From Rusavskia elegans (taxonomy: Eukaryota > Ascomycota > Lecanoromycetes > Teloschistales > Teloschistaceae): a DNA stretch of 64,000 bases. The position numbers and the translations under genes were made by a program. The stretch lies in NCBI GenBank assembly GCA_011316305.1, contig SAUG01000138.1:1-64000 (forward strand), written 5' to 3'. Numbering within the stretch: position 1 is the first letter of the stretch; each line of letters opens with the position of its first letter. Shown here piece by piece: positions 34,454 through 49,494 of the stretch. The notes under the pieces were generated by a model. That model was not told the DNA's origin and did not search any database. It was given only the letters and a program-made list of their open reading frames with translations.

Positions 34454-37223
34454 ACCGTGTACAGCTCCTTCATTGGGACGAATCGATACCTCGCTTGTTG
34501 TCCCATTAATGTTGAAAGCCGAATCCGAGAGAAGATAAGCTGAAGCCAGATCTGGACTTCCTCTGCACCCACCGGATGCTCCAACTGCTTCGCAGCCAGC
34601 TCACAGTGGGACTGATTTCAGCGACCCATCAAGAACACTCATCCGGTAGTATAACATTGGCCGTCTTGTCTCTACTCCACTGGCCATCGACACTGGATGA
34701 ACGGGGCCGGCACAGTGCCCGCAAAGACCACATCGCCTGATCAAGCAGCAGTGAAATTCCCTCAGACAAACGGAGGGTCCTCGACATTGGATAAGCTACC
34801 TTCATCCAGTTCGAGACATGACCTCGACATAAGGGGAAACATCAACATCACAGTAAGTTCCTGCGCGGTGGATATGATTCAATGTTGTAGCCATTATTGA
34901 TTTAGAACCTCCCAGTCAGACCATCACCCGAATCCGACGGAAACGGACACCGGCGACGATCCAATGCCAACGATAACGATGCTCGGAAGAGGTAAGGGTA
35001 TCGAAGTTGGTAGTCGGATCATCGTTACCACACTCGTCCTATCATACCGGAGTCGAGGTGCCAAAGAAGACAAGAGCCTTGTTGCCGGGGGTTGGTCAGA
35101 GGGAAAGTGCCCAGGGACATCTACAATGGCTCCTCTCAGTCAAGATGGACCACAGATTGGAACTAATGAGCTATTTACATAACCAAGATTCGTATTCTGG
35201 TGGCAGCGGTTTTGCACATCTAGGAGTCGGAGGATAGAGTCGAGATAATAAAACGGATCGGGCTGGAAGCCTTTTTCCCCAGACGTGCAGCACTTGCATG
35301 TCTGGTATTCCTGCAAATACGTGGCCTAGAGTACGGGCTCTTTCCCGATCTGGCAAATTGATGGGCCAACGACTCACTTACGCAACCCCCATTCCTGGTA
35401 CATATTCTCCGGAATGTTCCGAACATCACCTCTGTGATGAAGAGGGTGTAGTGCTTCCGTTTGTGTGCTTGGCGAGGCACAGGCCGTTCTCTCAAGGCTC
35501 GTACAGCTCGGCAGGACGGTGTTGGCTCACTTAGTGGCCCGTCCATGCCATTTGTACTTGCAAGACTCTATTCCTTGCCGCACTCTGGCAAGCAATGGCA
35601 GCGAATCCAAACATAGAACCGGGTTAAATCATTCAGACGTTTATCAGAAAATATATGTTGATTGAAAGCTTTGAACTTGAAAGGCTGTTCCGAAGCATGT
35701 ACAGGACGAAGGATTTTGAATCATAAGTCGGTTAAACGGCAGGGACAGGGATGCCGGCGGTGTAGGACACTAACTTGAAAAGGCTAGCGTAAAGCAAGGA
35801 CCCACGCTAGCCCCATACTGGTCTAGACCTATGGCAAGATTCGGATGAGCTGCAAGAACAGTCTATTGTACAGGGATCATCTCATCCATGACGCCCCGGT
35901 GGCGTGCCAAACACCTTCTTACCCTTATCAGTGCCCTGCAAAGTCGGGTCCGTTGCCGATAGGCGTCGCTTACTCATATCAAACAAGCATTGAGGGATTC
36001 CGGACTTTCTTGGCGGAGCGAGGCGATGAGGAAGCAACGCTGTCTAAGAGCACACCAATCTAGGAACTAGAAGTACGTATCAGCAACGCGATGATAGGAA
36101 GGGCAGGTGTTATCCCTCGTGATGAGTGGCAAATTAGGTTGCATGATCAAAGGGGTGGGGCACATGCACGGATAGGGGGCTTGCAGTGTCCTGGGCCCAG
36201 CCCAAAGAACAACGGGTAACCATATGTCTGTAGGCGTGTTGGCTCAACACAAGTAAGTTCCCAACGGCCAACGGTTCCATTTTCAGCGTTCCGCCTCACC
36301 AGCACATGTCCTTACTTGCCTTTCAGAAGTCCGCGCTGGAAGTCTGCTGTATGCCTGTCGGGGCTAATAACTCCGTCGCCGAGTTCTCCCTATTCCGCCC
36401 CCACGTCACACGTGAATTGCTGTCCTTAGACACGGTGTCTGACGGAGCAACTCCTATATCTTTTTGCCCATGCTCGAGATACGAGCTGATGGCAGCCGGA
36501 TCTCCTCCAATCGGAAGAGTGAAGAGTCATGGTCAAAGAAGATAGCCGTTCCTCTTTGAGAGCTCCACAATCCGAAAATAGAGACGCCTTCCTTCTTTAG
36601 GAAGGCCACCCTCCCAATCAGTTCTGGCGGATATGTCTTACCGGCCGGCAACTCCGTCCGGATATCTTGGACCTGTACCGTGCTGACTGTGCTGCATCTG
36701 AATTCAGCCCCTTATCTCGTCAACTGTCGGCTGTGTCTGCGCCTCACGGTATCTCCTTTTAAATGGCATCCTCTTATGCGCCCGTGCGCTCCTGATACGA
36801 CTTCGCGCAGGTAGGGAGGAGAGGTGTGGGTTGCCGTCAGCCTGGAGACCGACTAGGCTTCTCATCCGTCGTAACCCCTGACCTGTGCTTGAGCCAGCCT
36901 TGAGGCGCCATGGACCTGACATGGTGTAACCCTACAGGGAACAGGAGATGGGTGAACGTGCCGAGCAGGCTGGTCGTATCCCAACCGTCCATTCCTGCTA
37001 TCCTTTCGAAATTCTCCTTCGCTCGAAGCTTTCGTCATACTCCCTTCCCAGCAGTCGAGTCATAGGCTTCGACAGTCACTCTTTTGGCCTCGTTTGCTTT
37101 TCTGTGTCTTCTTATCTATGACCGGGGTGTTCGAAACCGGGGTTCTTTTCATTCCGCCACTTTCCTTCCCAATCTGATCTGTACCTTGATTGGCACATAG
37201 GTACCTCTCGCCCCAATACCGTG
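34454..37223. other. Long intergenic upstream of glucan synthase
   Basis: 2.8 kb of ordinary-composition DNA. Several open frames exist on both strands but none shows a domain, signal peptide with ATG, or convincing splice pattern. The last few hundred bases are pyrimidine-rich, as in fungal promoters, and probably hold the glucan synthase promoter and 5' leader. Confidence 0.5.
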
Positions 37224-40200
37224 ATGTGGCAGGTGGTTCTCCTTGCCTCTATTCTCACTTCATGCTTGGCCCTTCGCTATGATCCAGCGCAAGTTGCTTT
37301 TAATTTGAACGAAAACACGACAGCAACTGATCCCGCCCAGTACTGGGGTAAGTCTTTGCCATCTCCGCATCCACGTCGTGCCAAAAACAAGAGACTGACA
37401 CGTTCTAGGTCAATGGCAGGACCACACATACAATCCTTCGCCTACCAACTGGCGCTTCCCCTTCTACACCCTCTTCCTTGATCGCTTCGTCAATGGCGAC
37501 CCGTCCAACGATGATGCAAACGGCACCTCCTTCGAGCATGACCCCATGGCCAACCAGTTGCGACATGGAGGAGACGTGGCAGGCCTCGCCGACAGCTTGG
37601 ATTATCTTCAAGGCATGGGGATCAAGGGCATATACATCGCTGGCTCGGCACTCATCAATCTGCCGTGGGCATTTGATAGCTATTCGCCCGTCGATTTCAC
37701 CCTCCTCGATCACCATTTCGGCACCATTGCTGCATGGAGATCAGCAATTACGGCGATCCACGACCGGGGCATGTATGTGATCATGGATAATACCATGGCC
37801 ACCATGAGCAACCTCATTGGCTTCGAAGGATACATGAACGCTTCAACTCCATTTCGCACTACGGAGCACAAAGTCCAATGGAAGACGGATCGGCAATACA
37901 TGGATTTCCATTTTGGCAACACCTACAACGAGACCTGCGCCTACCCTCGACTTTGGAATGAGACTGGCTTCCCGGTTGGACCAGATGTGACAAGCCAACT
38001 CAAAGGTTGCTACGATTCGGACTTTGACCAGTATGGCGACATCGAAGCCTTTGGGGTTTATCCAGATTGGCAACGTCAGCTTGCAAAGTTTGCCTCGGTG
38101 CAGGATCGTCTTCGAGAATGGGTGCCGTCGGTTCGGGAGAGGATTCAGCGCCATTCCTGTATCATGATTGCGCAATTGGACATTGATGGATACCGTTTCG
38201 ACAAAGCTACTCAAGTCACGGTTGATGCGCAGGGTGCCTTTGGTAATTATATCCGGGAATGTGCACAAAAACTCGGTAAAGACAACTTCTTCATGCCCGG
38301 GGAAATCACTGGAGGTAATACCTTTGGTTCAATCTACCTGGGTCGAGGTCGTCAGCCAGACATGGTACCAGAAACCATGGCCGAAGGCTTCGCCATGAAG
38401 AATGACTCCGCTGAGAAGTATTTCATCCGAGACCCTGGACACAACGCTCTTGATGCAGCTGCATTCCACTACACCATCTACCGCTCATTGACCAGGTTCC
38501 TTGGTATGGATGGCAGTCTTTCTGCCGGCTTCGACTCCCCCAGCGGATGGGTGGATGCTTGGAATGACATGGTACGGACGAACGATTTGGTGAATCCCAA
38601 CCCTGGTGGTCCACAAGGTTTTGATCCCCGACATATGTATGGCGTCACCAATCAAGATGTTTTTCGCTGGCCAGCGATCAAGAACGGCACCGCCAAGATG
38701 CTTCTCGGTCTGTTTATCACAACGCTTCACATGCCGGGCATACCAAAGCTGCTATGGGGCGAAGAACAGGCTTTTTACATTCTGGACAATACTGCTGGGA
38801 ATTACGTGTTTGGGAGGCAAGCGATGTCCTCGGCGACCGCGTGGCAGACACACGGCTGCTATAGCTTGAAGACAACCACTTATTTCAACTTCCCGGTCGA
38901 GTCGGCTACCCAGGGCTGCCACGATGACTCAGTCAGTCTCGATCACCGTGATCCAAGCAACCCCATCCGCAACATCATCAAATCCATGTATCAAATGCGC
39001 GAGAACTTTCCCGTGCTCAACGATGGATGGACGCTGCAATCACTCTCGAATCAGACCACGCGTATACAGCTACCAGGTAGTGGTGACGTTCCCACCGAGC
39101 TCGGCATGTGGAGTACTCTCCGGAGTCGTTATGCAGAAGCGCAGGATTTCTCGGGTCAAAAGCAAGGCAATCAATCAATCTGGCTGGTCTACTCGAACCG
39201 CAACGAATCGCACAATTATCAATTTGACTGCTCCAACAATGCCACCGGCACGGATATCACGGCTTTGATCGCCCCATTCGACGAGGGGACGACAGTGAAG
39301 AACTTGTTTTACCCTCATGATGAAGTCACGCTCATAGCCTCGGTCATGCAGCTGGGCCTCGAGGGCTCTACCAGATTCAACGGGTGTTTGAAGAGCCTTA
39401 CCCTGGACGCCTGGCAGTTCAAGGCCTATGTACCCAAAGACCAGTTCGTGGGGCTAAGACCTATGGTTACGAAGTTTGTCCCAGGGCATGATGCTCGCGT
39501 CGCATCAAAGGTGGCTCCTGACAAGAAAGAGACGGTGCCGTTGGAGCTGCATTATTCACAAAAGATGGATTGCGATATAATTACAAACACTTTGAAGATC
39601 AACTCGACTACCGAAGATCGCAGTGTCCCTACAGTTGACAAGGATAGCGTCAAGTGCCAGGCTACGACAACCGGCAAACCACAATTCATTGGTGGGATCC
39701 CGACTCAATGGACTTGGACTGCGAATTTGATCAATGTAGCAAACGGTGTACATCGACTGACACTGCCTAATGTGACCGCTCACGATAACGGCAGCTCTAC
39801 TGATTCTGTGGACCATTTCCTCTTCAGAATTGGGCAGCCCGATAATCCTATGATTTTCCCAAAAACCTCGAATTACTCGAGGACTCTTTTGCATGAAGCG
39901 GAGAATGGGGACATGTTCGTATCGCACAAAGCAGCTGGCGCTGATCTCTTCCGGTATTCATTGAACTGGGGCTCCTCGTACTCAGATTGGACACCCTATA
40001 CAGGCGGAAACACCACGTTGAAAAGGCAGGCTTGGAGCGGTACCAAGCGTCAAGAGTGGACGGGAGAACATGTTATTGTGCAGTACTGGAATCGCATGAC
40101 GGGCAGCAGCGATCATGTTCAACGTGGAGATCTCGATAGAAAGGATCTCCCAGCTCGACGCTGTAAGTGCTCCAGTCGAGAAGGAATGTCAAGGTGGCTA

Positions 40201-43200
40201 ACGTACAGAAGTTCCTCATCTCTTCTGGCAGGGTCCGTACAATCAGTATGGTTTTGACGCCGGTATCGACAACGAAATACGCCTTCATAACGATGGGCTT
40301 TGGAAATTCCACTTCATGACAGAATGGCCAGCAATAGCGCAAGTCAACGTATGGGGGATAAACCCTGATGGCCAGCCTGACCAGACTGGCGTTTATGGCG
40401 ATGTTGATGGAGACTCGGTGCTTGATCGGCTTCCGCCATCTTCCTTATCATCGGTTGTTCTCAATATCACCATAGATCCTCCATCACCTTATCTGGCATG
40501 GCAATTCTCCCTCGACGATGGTACTTACCGATTCAACATCATTCCTGTTGGCTCCCGATGGCGACAAATGGCACTGTACTTCTTGCTCTGGTTCATCCCT
40601 GTCGTCACTGGAGCTGCGGGGGTCTGGGCGTTCATGAAGTCCTTCTACCAAGTCAAGTTCAATCAAACGGGCATAAGTGACAAAAAGGCACTTATACCTC
40701 TCGCAATCCGACGAAAGTTCAAGAGGGTCAACATGGAGGAGACTGGACGCAGCCACGGTGCTCTGACAATCTTCAGGAATCGATCCTTGATGCAGACCAA
40801 GACGGCCTTGGTAAGTAGCACGGAAGGTCCACGAAGGACTGTGCTCATCGCCACGATGGAATATGACATTGAAGATTGGGGGATCAAAATCAAGATCGGG
40901 GGACTCGGTGTTATGGCTCAGCTGATGGGAAAGAATCTCGGCCATCAAAATTTGATCTGGGTCGTTCCGTGTGTAGGGGGTGTGGACTATCCAGTAGATA
41001 AAAAAGCCGACGATATGCATGTTACCATCCTGGGCAACCGCTACGATGTAAAGGTCCAGTACCATGTTTTAAGGAACATTACCTACGTCCTCCTCGACGC
41101 TCCAGTATTCCGGCATCAATCGAAGACCGAGCCATATCCCCCGAGGATGGATGACTTGCAGTAAGTGGAACAGATCGTTGGCTTGCTGGACTGCACTGAC
41201 GCCTTTTCTAGATCAGCCATCTATTACTCTGCCTTCAACCAGTGCATTGCTCTGGCGATCAAGAGGTTTCCGGTCGATATGTACCACATCAATGACTACC
41301 ACGGCTGCGTCGCTCCTCTCCATCTCCTTCCCGACACAATCCCTGTCTGCTTGTCACTTCACAACGCCGAATTCCAGGGCTTATGGCCCATGAGGACGGC
41401 GAAAGAGGTCGAGGAAGTGTGCAAGGTTTACAACTTGCCACTCGAGGTTGTGGCTCGATACGTCCAGTTCGGCGAGGTTTTTAACCTTCTCCACTCGGGT
41501 GCTTCATACCTTCGTCTCCATCAACAAGGCTTCGGCGCAGTTGGTGTTTCGAACAAGTACGGCGTCCGGTCACATGCACGCTATCCAATCTTCTGGGGTC
41601 TTAAAAAGATAGGAAAACTACCCAACCCCGATCCATCAGACACGGGAGAATGGGATAAGCAATTGCCCAAGGAAGAGGATATCCACGTTGATGCAGATTT
41701 AGAAGCCGGTCGAGGCGAGCTCAGAAGACAGGCGCAAGCATGGGCCAAGCTGGACCAGAACCCGAAGGCAGACCTCTTCGTCTTCGTTGGACGCTGGTCG
41801 ACGCAGAAGGGGATAGACTTGATTGCTGATATCTTTCCTTCGGTCCTTGAGGAATACCCCGACGTGCAATTGATCTGCATCGGGCCTGTGATTGACTTGT
41901 ACGGCAAGTTCGCTGCCTTGAAACTCGACCGGATGATGAAGCTCTACCCTGGAAGAGTGTATTCGAAGCCGGAATTCACAGCACTACCGCCGTATATCTT
42001 CAGTGGAGCTGAATTCGCGCTGATTCCGTCGAGAGACGAGCCCTTCGGATTAGTCGCCGTGGAATTTGGCCGTAAAGGAGCACTCGGTGTCGGAGCAAGG
42101 GTCGGTGGCTTGGGTCAAATGCCTGGCTGGTGGTACACTGTCGAATCGACCACAACGACTCATTTACTGCATCAATTCAAGATGGCTATCGAAGGCGCAC
42201 TAGCCTCCAAGCAAGAAACAAGAGCCATGATGCGAGCGCGGAGTGCGAAGCAAAGGTTTCCCGTTGCCCAGTGGGTGGAAGATCTTGAAATCTTGCAGAG
42301 CACGGCAATCAAGATCCACCAGAAAGAAGCGGGAAGATCACATACTCGACCCTCAACTCCCGCATTGTTGGATCTTAACACGCCTGGTTTGGACTCGCCG
42401 AGTCATCCGGGAACGCCACTCAGAGCTGATTCCTGGTCGAATAGGTCTGTGCTCCCAGAAACGTCCCTTTCATGCAGCTGTACTGCGATTATCATCTTGG
42501 CCCAGATCACTGACCCCTGCATAGTAACACAAACCTCGCTGGTCACTTCGGTTCACATTCCAGAACATCAAGTCACGGGAACCTCAACAGCCTAAGTAAC
42601 TGGACGAAATCAAGACCAGGCAGTGCAGCATCCAGCCGTGCGGGCAGTCCCACACGAGCTGGAGATATTCCTCCAGTCCCAAAGATCACACGGACTCTCT
42701 CGCTCGGCATGAAAGCAGGGCCAGGGCATCTGTCAACAACTGAGCGGCGGGGTCGAAAACCCCGGGGCCATGCTCGTGATCGATCGAGCGCACATTCGAA
42801 CTGGATAGCAGATATTCACGAAGAGGACGGCGAATACGTCATCCCCTCATACTATGCTGACGAAGAATATACGCTGTCCGAGGAAAAAGCGAGAGAGTTG
42901 CAGCAGAGACACCGTTTGTCGCAGAGGCATCAACTGCCGCAGTTGGAGCCCCTGAATCAGGACTTCCTGACGCCGCGCAGCATCACCCGTTTTGGCGCCA
43001 CTCGCGATCTGACCCCGACAATCCGTTCCCCTGATCCCGCTTCTTCGCCTCCAACCTCTCTCAGTCCTGGTCCCAACGACACTGCCAACGACGCCTTACT
43101 TCCTCCAAACGCCGCCTTCAGTCAGAACCACAGGAGAAGTGCGAGTGGCGTTTCCATGCTTAGTGTCGACTCGGTGGTGGGAGACAAGAAAGACTTCAAG

Positions 43201-44928
43201 CTGCAAAAGGTGGATCCATTCTTCACCGACAGCAGTGGCGAGTACTACAAGGCTTTCGATGACAAACTGAAAGACCTCGACGGGAAGACATCAGAAGGAC
43301 CGCTTTGCATTGAGGATTTCCTGGTCAAGAGCGAAAGGAAATGGTTCAACAAATTCCGAGACGCACGACTTGGTAGAACACCCGGACACAGCAGACATGC
43401 CAGCCCGGCCCCATCGATATTCAAGAAGTCCAGACCTCCGAGTCCAACGGCATCCGTCTTCGACCGCGAACCGGCCTCGGACAAGTCCGAGGGATCGGAC
43501 GCAAGGGAAGTATCCGATGACGACGAGTATCTCCTGGGTAACGATTACAAGCCACCTACTGGGCTCCGAAAGTACATGCAGGTGCGCATTGGGGACTGGC
43601 CACTGTACTCCTTCTTCTTGGCCTTCGGACAGATCATCGCAGCAAACTCGTACCAGATCACATTGTTGACCGGCACAGTCGGGCAAACAGCGGAGAAGCT
43701 CTATGTGATCGCGTCCATCTACCTGGTGACGTCCATCATGTGGTGGTTCTGTTTTCGATATCTGAAGTCTATCTACGTACTGAGCATCCCCTTTTTCTTC
43801 TACGGCCTAGCGGTAAGCATACTTCAGATCCAGCGGCTGGCCGCTTGACTGATCGTGAAATAGTTTCTCCTCGTTGGATTGGCCCACTTTGCGCCCAGTA
43901 TCGGCTCCCGAGGATGGGTCCAGAATATCGCAACATCCATGTATGCCACCGCATCTTCAAGCGGCTCCATCTTCTTCGCCCTGAACTTCGGCGACGAAGG
44001 AGGTGCTCCAATCAAAGCCTGGGTCTACCGCGCCTGTGTCATTCAAGGCACCCAGCAAGCTTATGTTGTCGGTCTCTGGTACTGGGGCAGTACCCTCACC
44101 AAAGCCACCGCCTCAGGCATCACCGCAACAAATCCCGTCGTCAACTCCTCTACAATGACCGCCATCACCGCCCCCATCGCCGTCCTCCTCTGGGCCATCG
44201 GTCTGATCCTCTACCTCGGCTTACCAGACTACTATCGCCAAGCCCCCGGCACCGTCCCCTCTTTCTACACCTCCCTCTTCCGGCGAAAGATCATCCTCTG
44301 GTTCTTCGTCACGGTCCTCATCCAAAACTACTTCCTGAGCGCCCCCTACGGCCGCAACTGGGGCTACCTATGGTCCTCCCACCACGCCAAACCCTACCAA
44401 ATCTTCCTGCTCATCGTCCTCTTCTTCGGCTTCGTCTGGGCCGGCTTCCTCTACATTTTCGGCGTCCTGTCCAAAGACCACAGCTGGATCCTGCCCGTCT
44501 TCGCCATCGGCCTCGGCGCCCCAAGATGGTGCCAGATGCTCTGGGGAATATCGGGGATCGGCCAATCCGTCCCCTGGGCCGGAGGCCGAGTGGCCGGCGC
44601 GCTCGTAGGCAGGAGTCTCTGGCTCTGGCTCGGAGTCCTAGACGCCGTGCAAGGAGTTGGATTCGGGATGATTCTCCTGCAGACTCTGACTCGGATCCAC
44701 ATCGCATTCACGCTGATCGCGGCGCAGGTGCTTGGATCCATCGCCACGATCCTCGCGAGGGCCACGGCACCCAATAAGATCGGGCCGGGGGATATCTTCC
44801 CGGATTTCAGCGCCGGGTACGCCGAGGGGTTGGGCAAAGCGTGGTTTTGGGTCGCGTTGGTTTTCCAGTTGCTGATTTGTGTGGGGTTTTTCGCTTTCTT
44901 CCGGAAGGAGCAGCTGTCGAAGCCTTGA
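37224..44928 (+). CDS. ags1: Cell-wall alpha-1,3-glucan synthase
   Basis: Six exons (37224-37347, 37409-40162, 40212-41160, 41212-42444, 42525-43812, 43864-44928) give 2,470 residues, close to the family's usual ~2,400. It polymerises (1,3)-alpha-glucan of the cell wall at the plasma membrane. Domain order is complete: signal peptide (MWQVVLLASILTSCLA); GH13 amylase-like domain, with nucleophile-type Asp306 in GYRFDKA and acid-type Glu340 in GEITGG; a single membrane segment near 1078; a GT5 glycogen-synthase-like cytoplasmic domain with KIGGLG at 1187-1192 and the E-x7-E motif at Glu1552/Glu1560; a Ser/Pro-rich linker; and a multi-pass C-terminal transporter-like region from about 2043. The intron 4 donor (GTCTGT) is weak and the intron 2 acceptor is CAGAAG (see findings). 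No amylase gene is adjacent, unlike some Aspergillus loci. Confidence 0.95.
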
Positions 44929-47326
44929 TGGCTGTACTCACATCAGCCCATAGGGTTGTTACTATTTTATATCCACGTAAGTTCTCATGGGAACTTTGTT
45001 TCATATGAAAAGTTGCAGGGCTGGCGTTTGTGACGGCTGGAGATGGGAGGGACCCTTTGATGATTTGGACGGCTGTATAGATTATTATTACGTTCGCGCA
45101 TATATAATGTTTAGATAGTATTTCACCCTACTACTTTATCAACCGAACAATCTTGCGTTCAAGTCTAAAAAGAATCTGAGCATGCCCGCGGCGAAAGACA
45201 CCGCATTTGTTTGTCTCACCTCGACGTATGATCTCGCACACTTCCAACCCTGATCTGCAATAAAAAAATTCTCTTGTCCTCGAAGAGACACTTCCCCCAG
45301 ACAAGCATGGCCGCATGCCCTCTCACCGCTTTTGTCCGCTGTTGGAAAATCAGGGCCTACAATATTAAGTACTTGACGCAGAGAGAAGCCTCCTTTTCGC
45401 TGGTACCCATGGACAGCAGTACCTCAACACTGCACTCCAGCCACCCATACCTCAATTTCAAAATGCAACGATACTCGGATATCCTCTTTGATATCCTACC
45501 AAAAAGAAATCCCTTGCACAAACCCTTGCCATTGGCTGCAAAGGAGATGACATTACTGGCAAAGGTCCTGCTGGCTGTCTGTCTCGCTTTGACTGAGGTC
45601 GTGAGCATCTACTCGGCGTAATGACACATCATATGGCACATGTACTGGTGCGATTCCGCTTTCTGGGCATGTAATAAAGGGAGAGCATATTAGGGCTTTT
45701 GCCTCTGGACTATGGGGTTTGGGAACGACGATAAATCAAGGGGTTATGAGCTACGGTCTCGAAAAACCAGCCATAGACGCCGCTCAGCTAAGGGAGCAAT
45801 GTCCAGATTGAATACAGATGATTACCAGCAAAAGGACACTGCTGTTGTTTTTTTCCGCCAGTTGATGTATGTGCAAATACCTGGTCTCTACATCGCGCGC
45901 GTATGACCATGGTCCCCACGGCGACGTGATACGTCTCTTGGTACTAAAATCTTAAGTCTACAATCCTGGTAAATTCATCTATGCAGCCATGGGAGGCCTA
46001 ACGTACTGAAAATCGCTCACCGCTACTCCTCCTGCCTTCGAGGACGTTCCCTTCGCGCCAATTTTCTAAGTGACTGCTACATATTTCCATCCCGGAAATT
46101 TGCAGATCCAAGCTATTACGGTAGGAAAACACCCCCTCGTTCACGTCATACCTAGGCCAGGACTCTGAGCCTTCAGGGGGTGGATGGAGGATTGACAGGT
46201 TCAGATGTGAATATGACTGGGATGGATGTGACGAGCGCCTTGCTGTCAACTTCTGCGGATGGCGATGTAAGCGTGCTTCGAAAGGCTGTGATTGTGTAGC
46301 TCCATTGCACTTCAATGTCGCCAGAAAGCATGGGATCCCTGCTCCTCATACGGATACCCACGCCATTGGAGCCTTAATCGCCTTCGTATCAAAATCCGGG
46401 CTCGGTTGCTGGGTTTGAGACCGGTCATTCAAGGGAAATTGGGACGCACTATGCGAATTGTCGCAATCATATCGCTGTTTGCTCGGAATGGCCTTGATGT
46501 GAGTACTCTGTCGTACTTGAATGAAAAGATAGAATATAAACGAATTGGTTGGTTTCCCTTCCCACTCCAAGCCGTAGATACTGTGTACGCACATACTCAG
46601 CAATCCTATCTTGTCAACATTTCGAGACTCAAGCGAGGTTTCGCGCACAAAGTGAGAAAGTTATGGCCGACAGCCTGAATCATTTTGGGCAGCACCACTG
46701 AGATCGGGCGAGCGTATGCAAGCAAGAAGAGAAAGGTATTGCACTTGAAATCAGGTAGGCAATAGTCACTACCTCGATAGGCTGTAAAGATGCAAATATA
46801 TGCCAGCCTCCTTATTTTAGTTCCTCAATGATATTCTCGATAGCGCTCGTGAGCGCAACGCAGACTTACGTTGGATGTATATAGCCTGATCAACTCTCTT
46901 GGATTCAAGATGTCGACTTCAAGACTAATGCTACCCTAGTAAGGGTTGTGTCTTGGGCCAGGACAATCAACGTCTAGGCGAAGTTCCGGGTGGGATCCGA
47001 GATACGGACGTTGAGAAGCCTGTCGCCTCCAATGATCTGGATGTGGTGCCCGAACTTATGGCTTCGAAGTTGTCAAGAAAGATGGCATTGTCCTCGTAGG
47101 TGTTGTTTGGCATTAAATGGTCTTCGCTGGAGCGTGCAACTTCGAGTATGCCCATAAGATCGAGATTCACAGCAAGTGGAGTTTCGTTCTCTTGTAGCTA
47201 AATAAGGTGCCAGACTTGAGCGTAGTTATGAGTCACCAATATCCATCTTGACAAGTGAATCACCCACACACAGTATAGAAGTTCATTTGCACACAAGTGT
47301 CTTGATACTGATATATCTCGTTGTCA
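44929..47326. other. Intergenic, one possible orphan exon
   Basis: 2.4 kb downstream of glucan synthase. A minus-strand stretch from about 47,208 (after a TTTAG acceptor-like site) to 46,967 would encode LQENETPLAVNLDLMGILEV and about 60 more residues to a stop; it has coding character but no partner exon was found. A plus-strand frame at 45,304-45,621 is weak. Nothing else was recognised. Confidence 0.35.

Positions 47327-49494
<2,168 letters not shown>

Noticed and set aside
43740..44777. Long Arg/Pro-rich frame on the plus strand
   Set aside because: It is a shadow of glucan synthase exons 5-6 in another frame, created by high GC third positions.
45304..45621. Possible small protein downstream of glucan synthase
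   Set aside because: ATG start but composition and context give no support; the antisense frame is also open.
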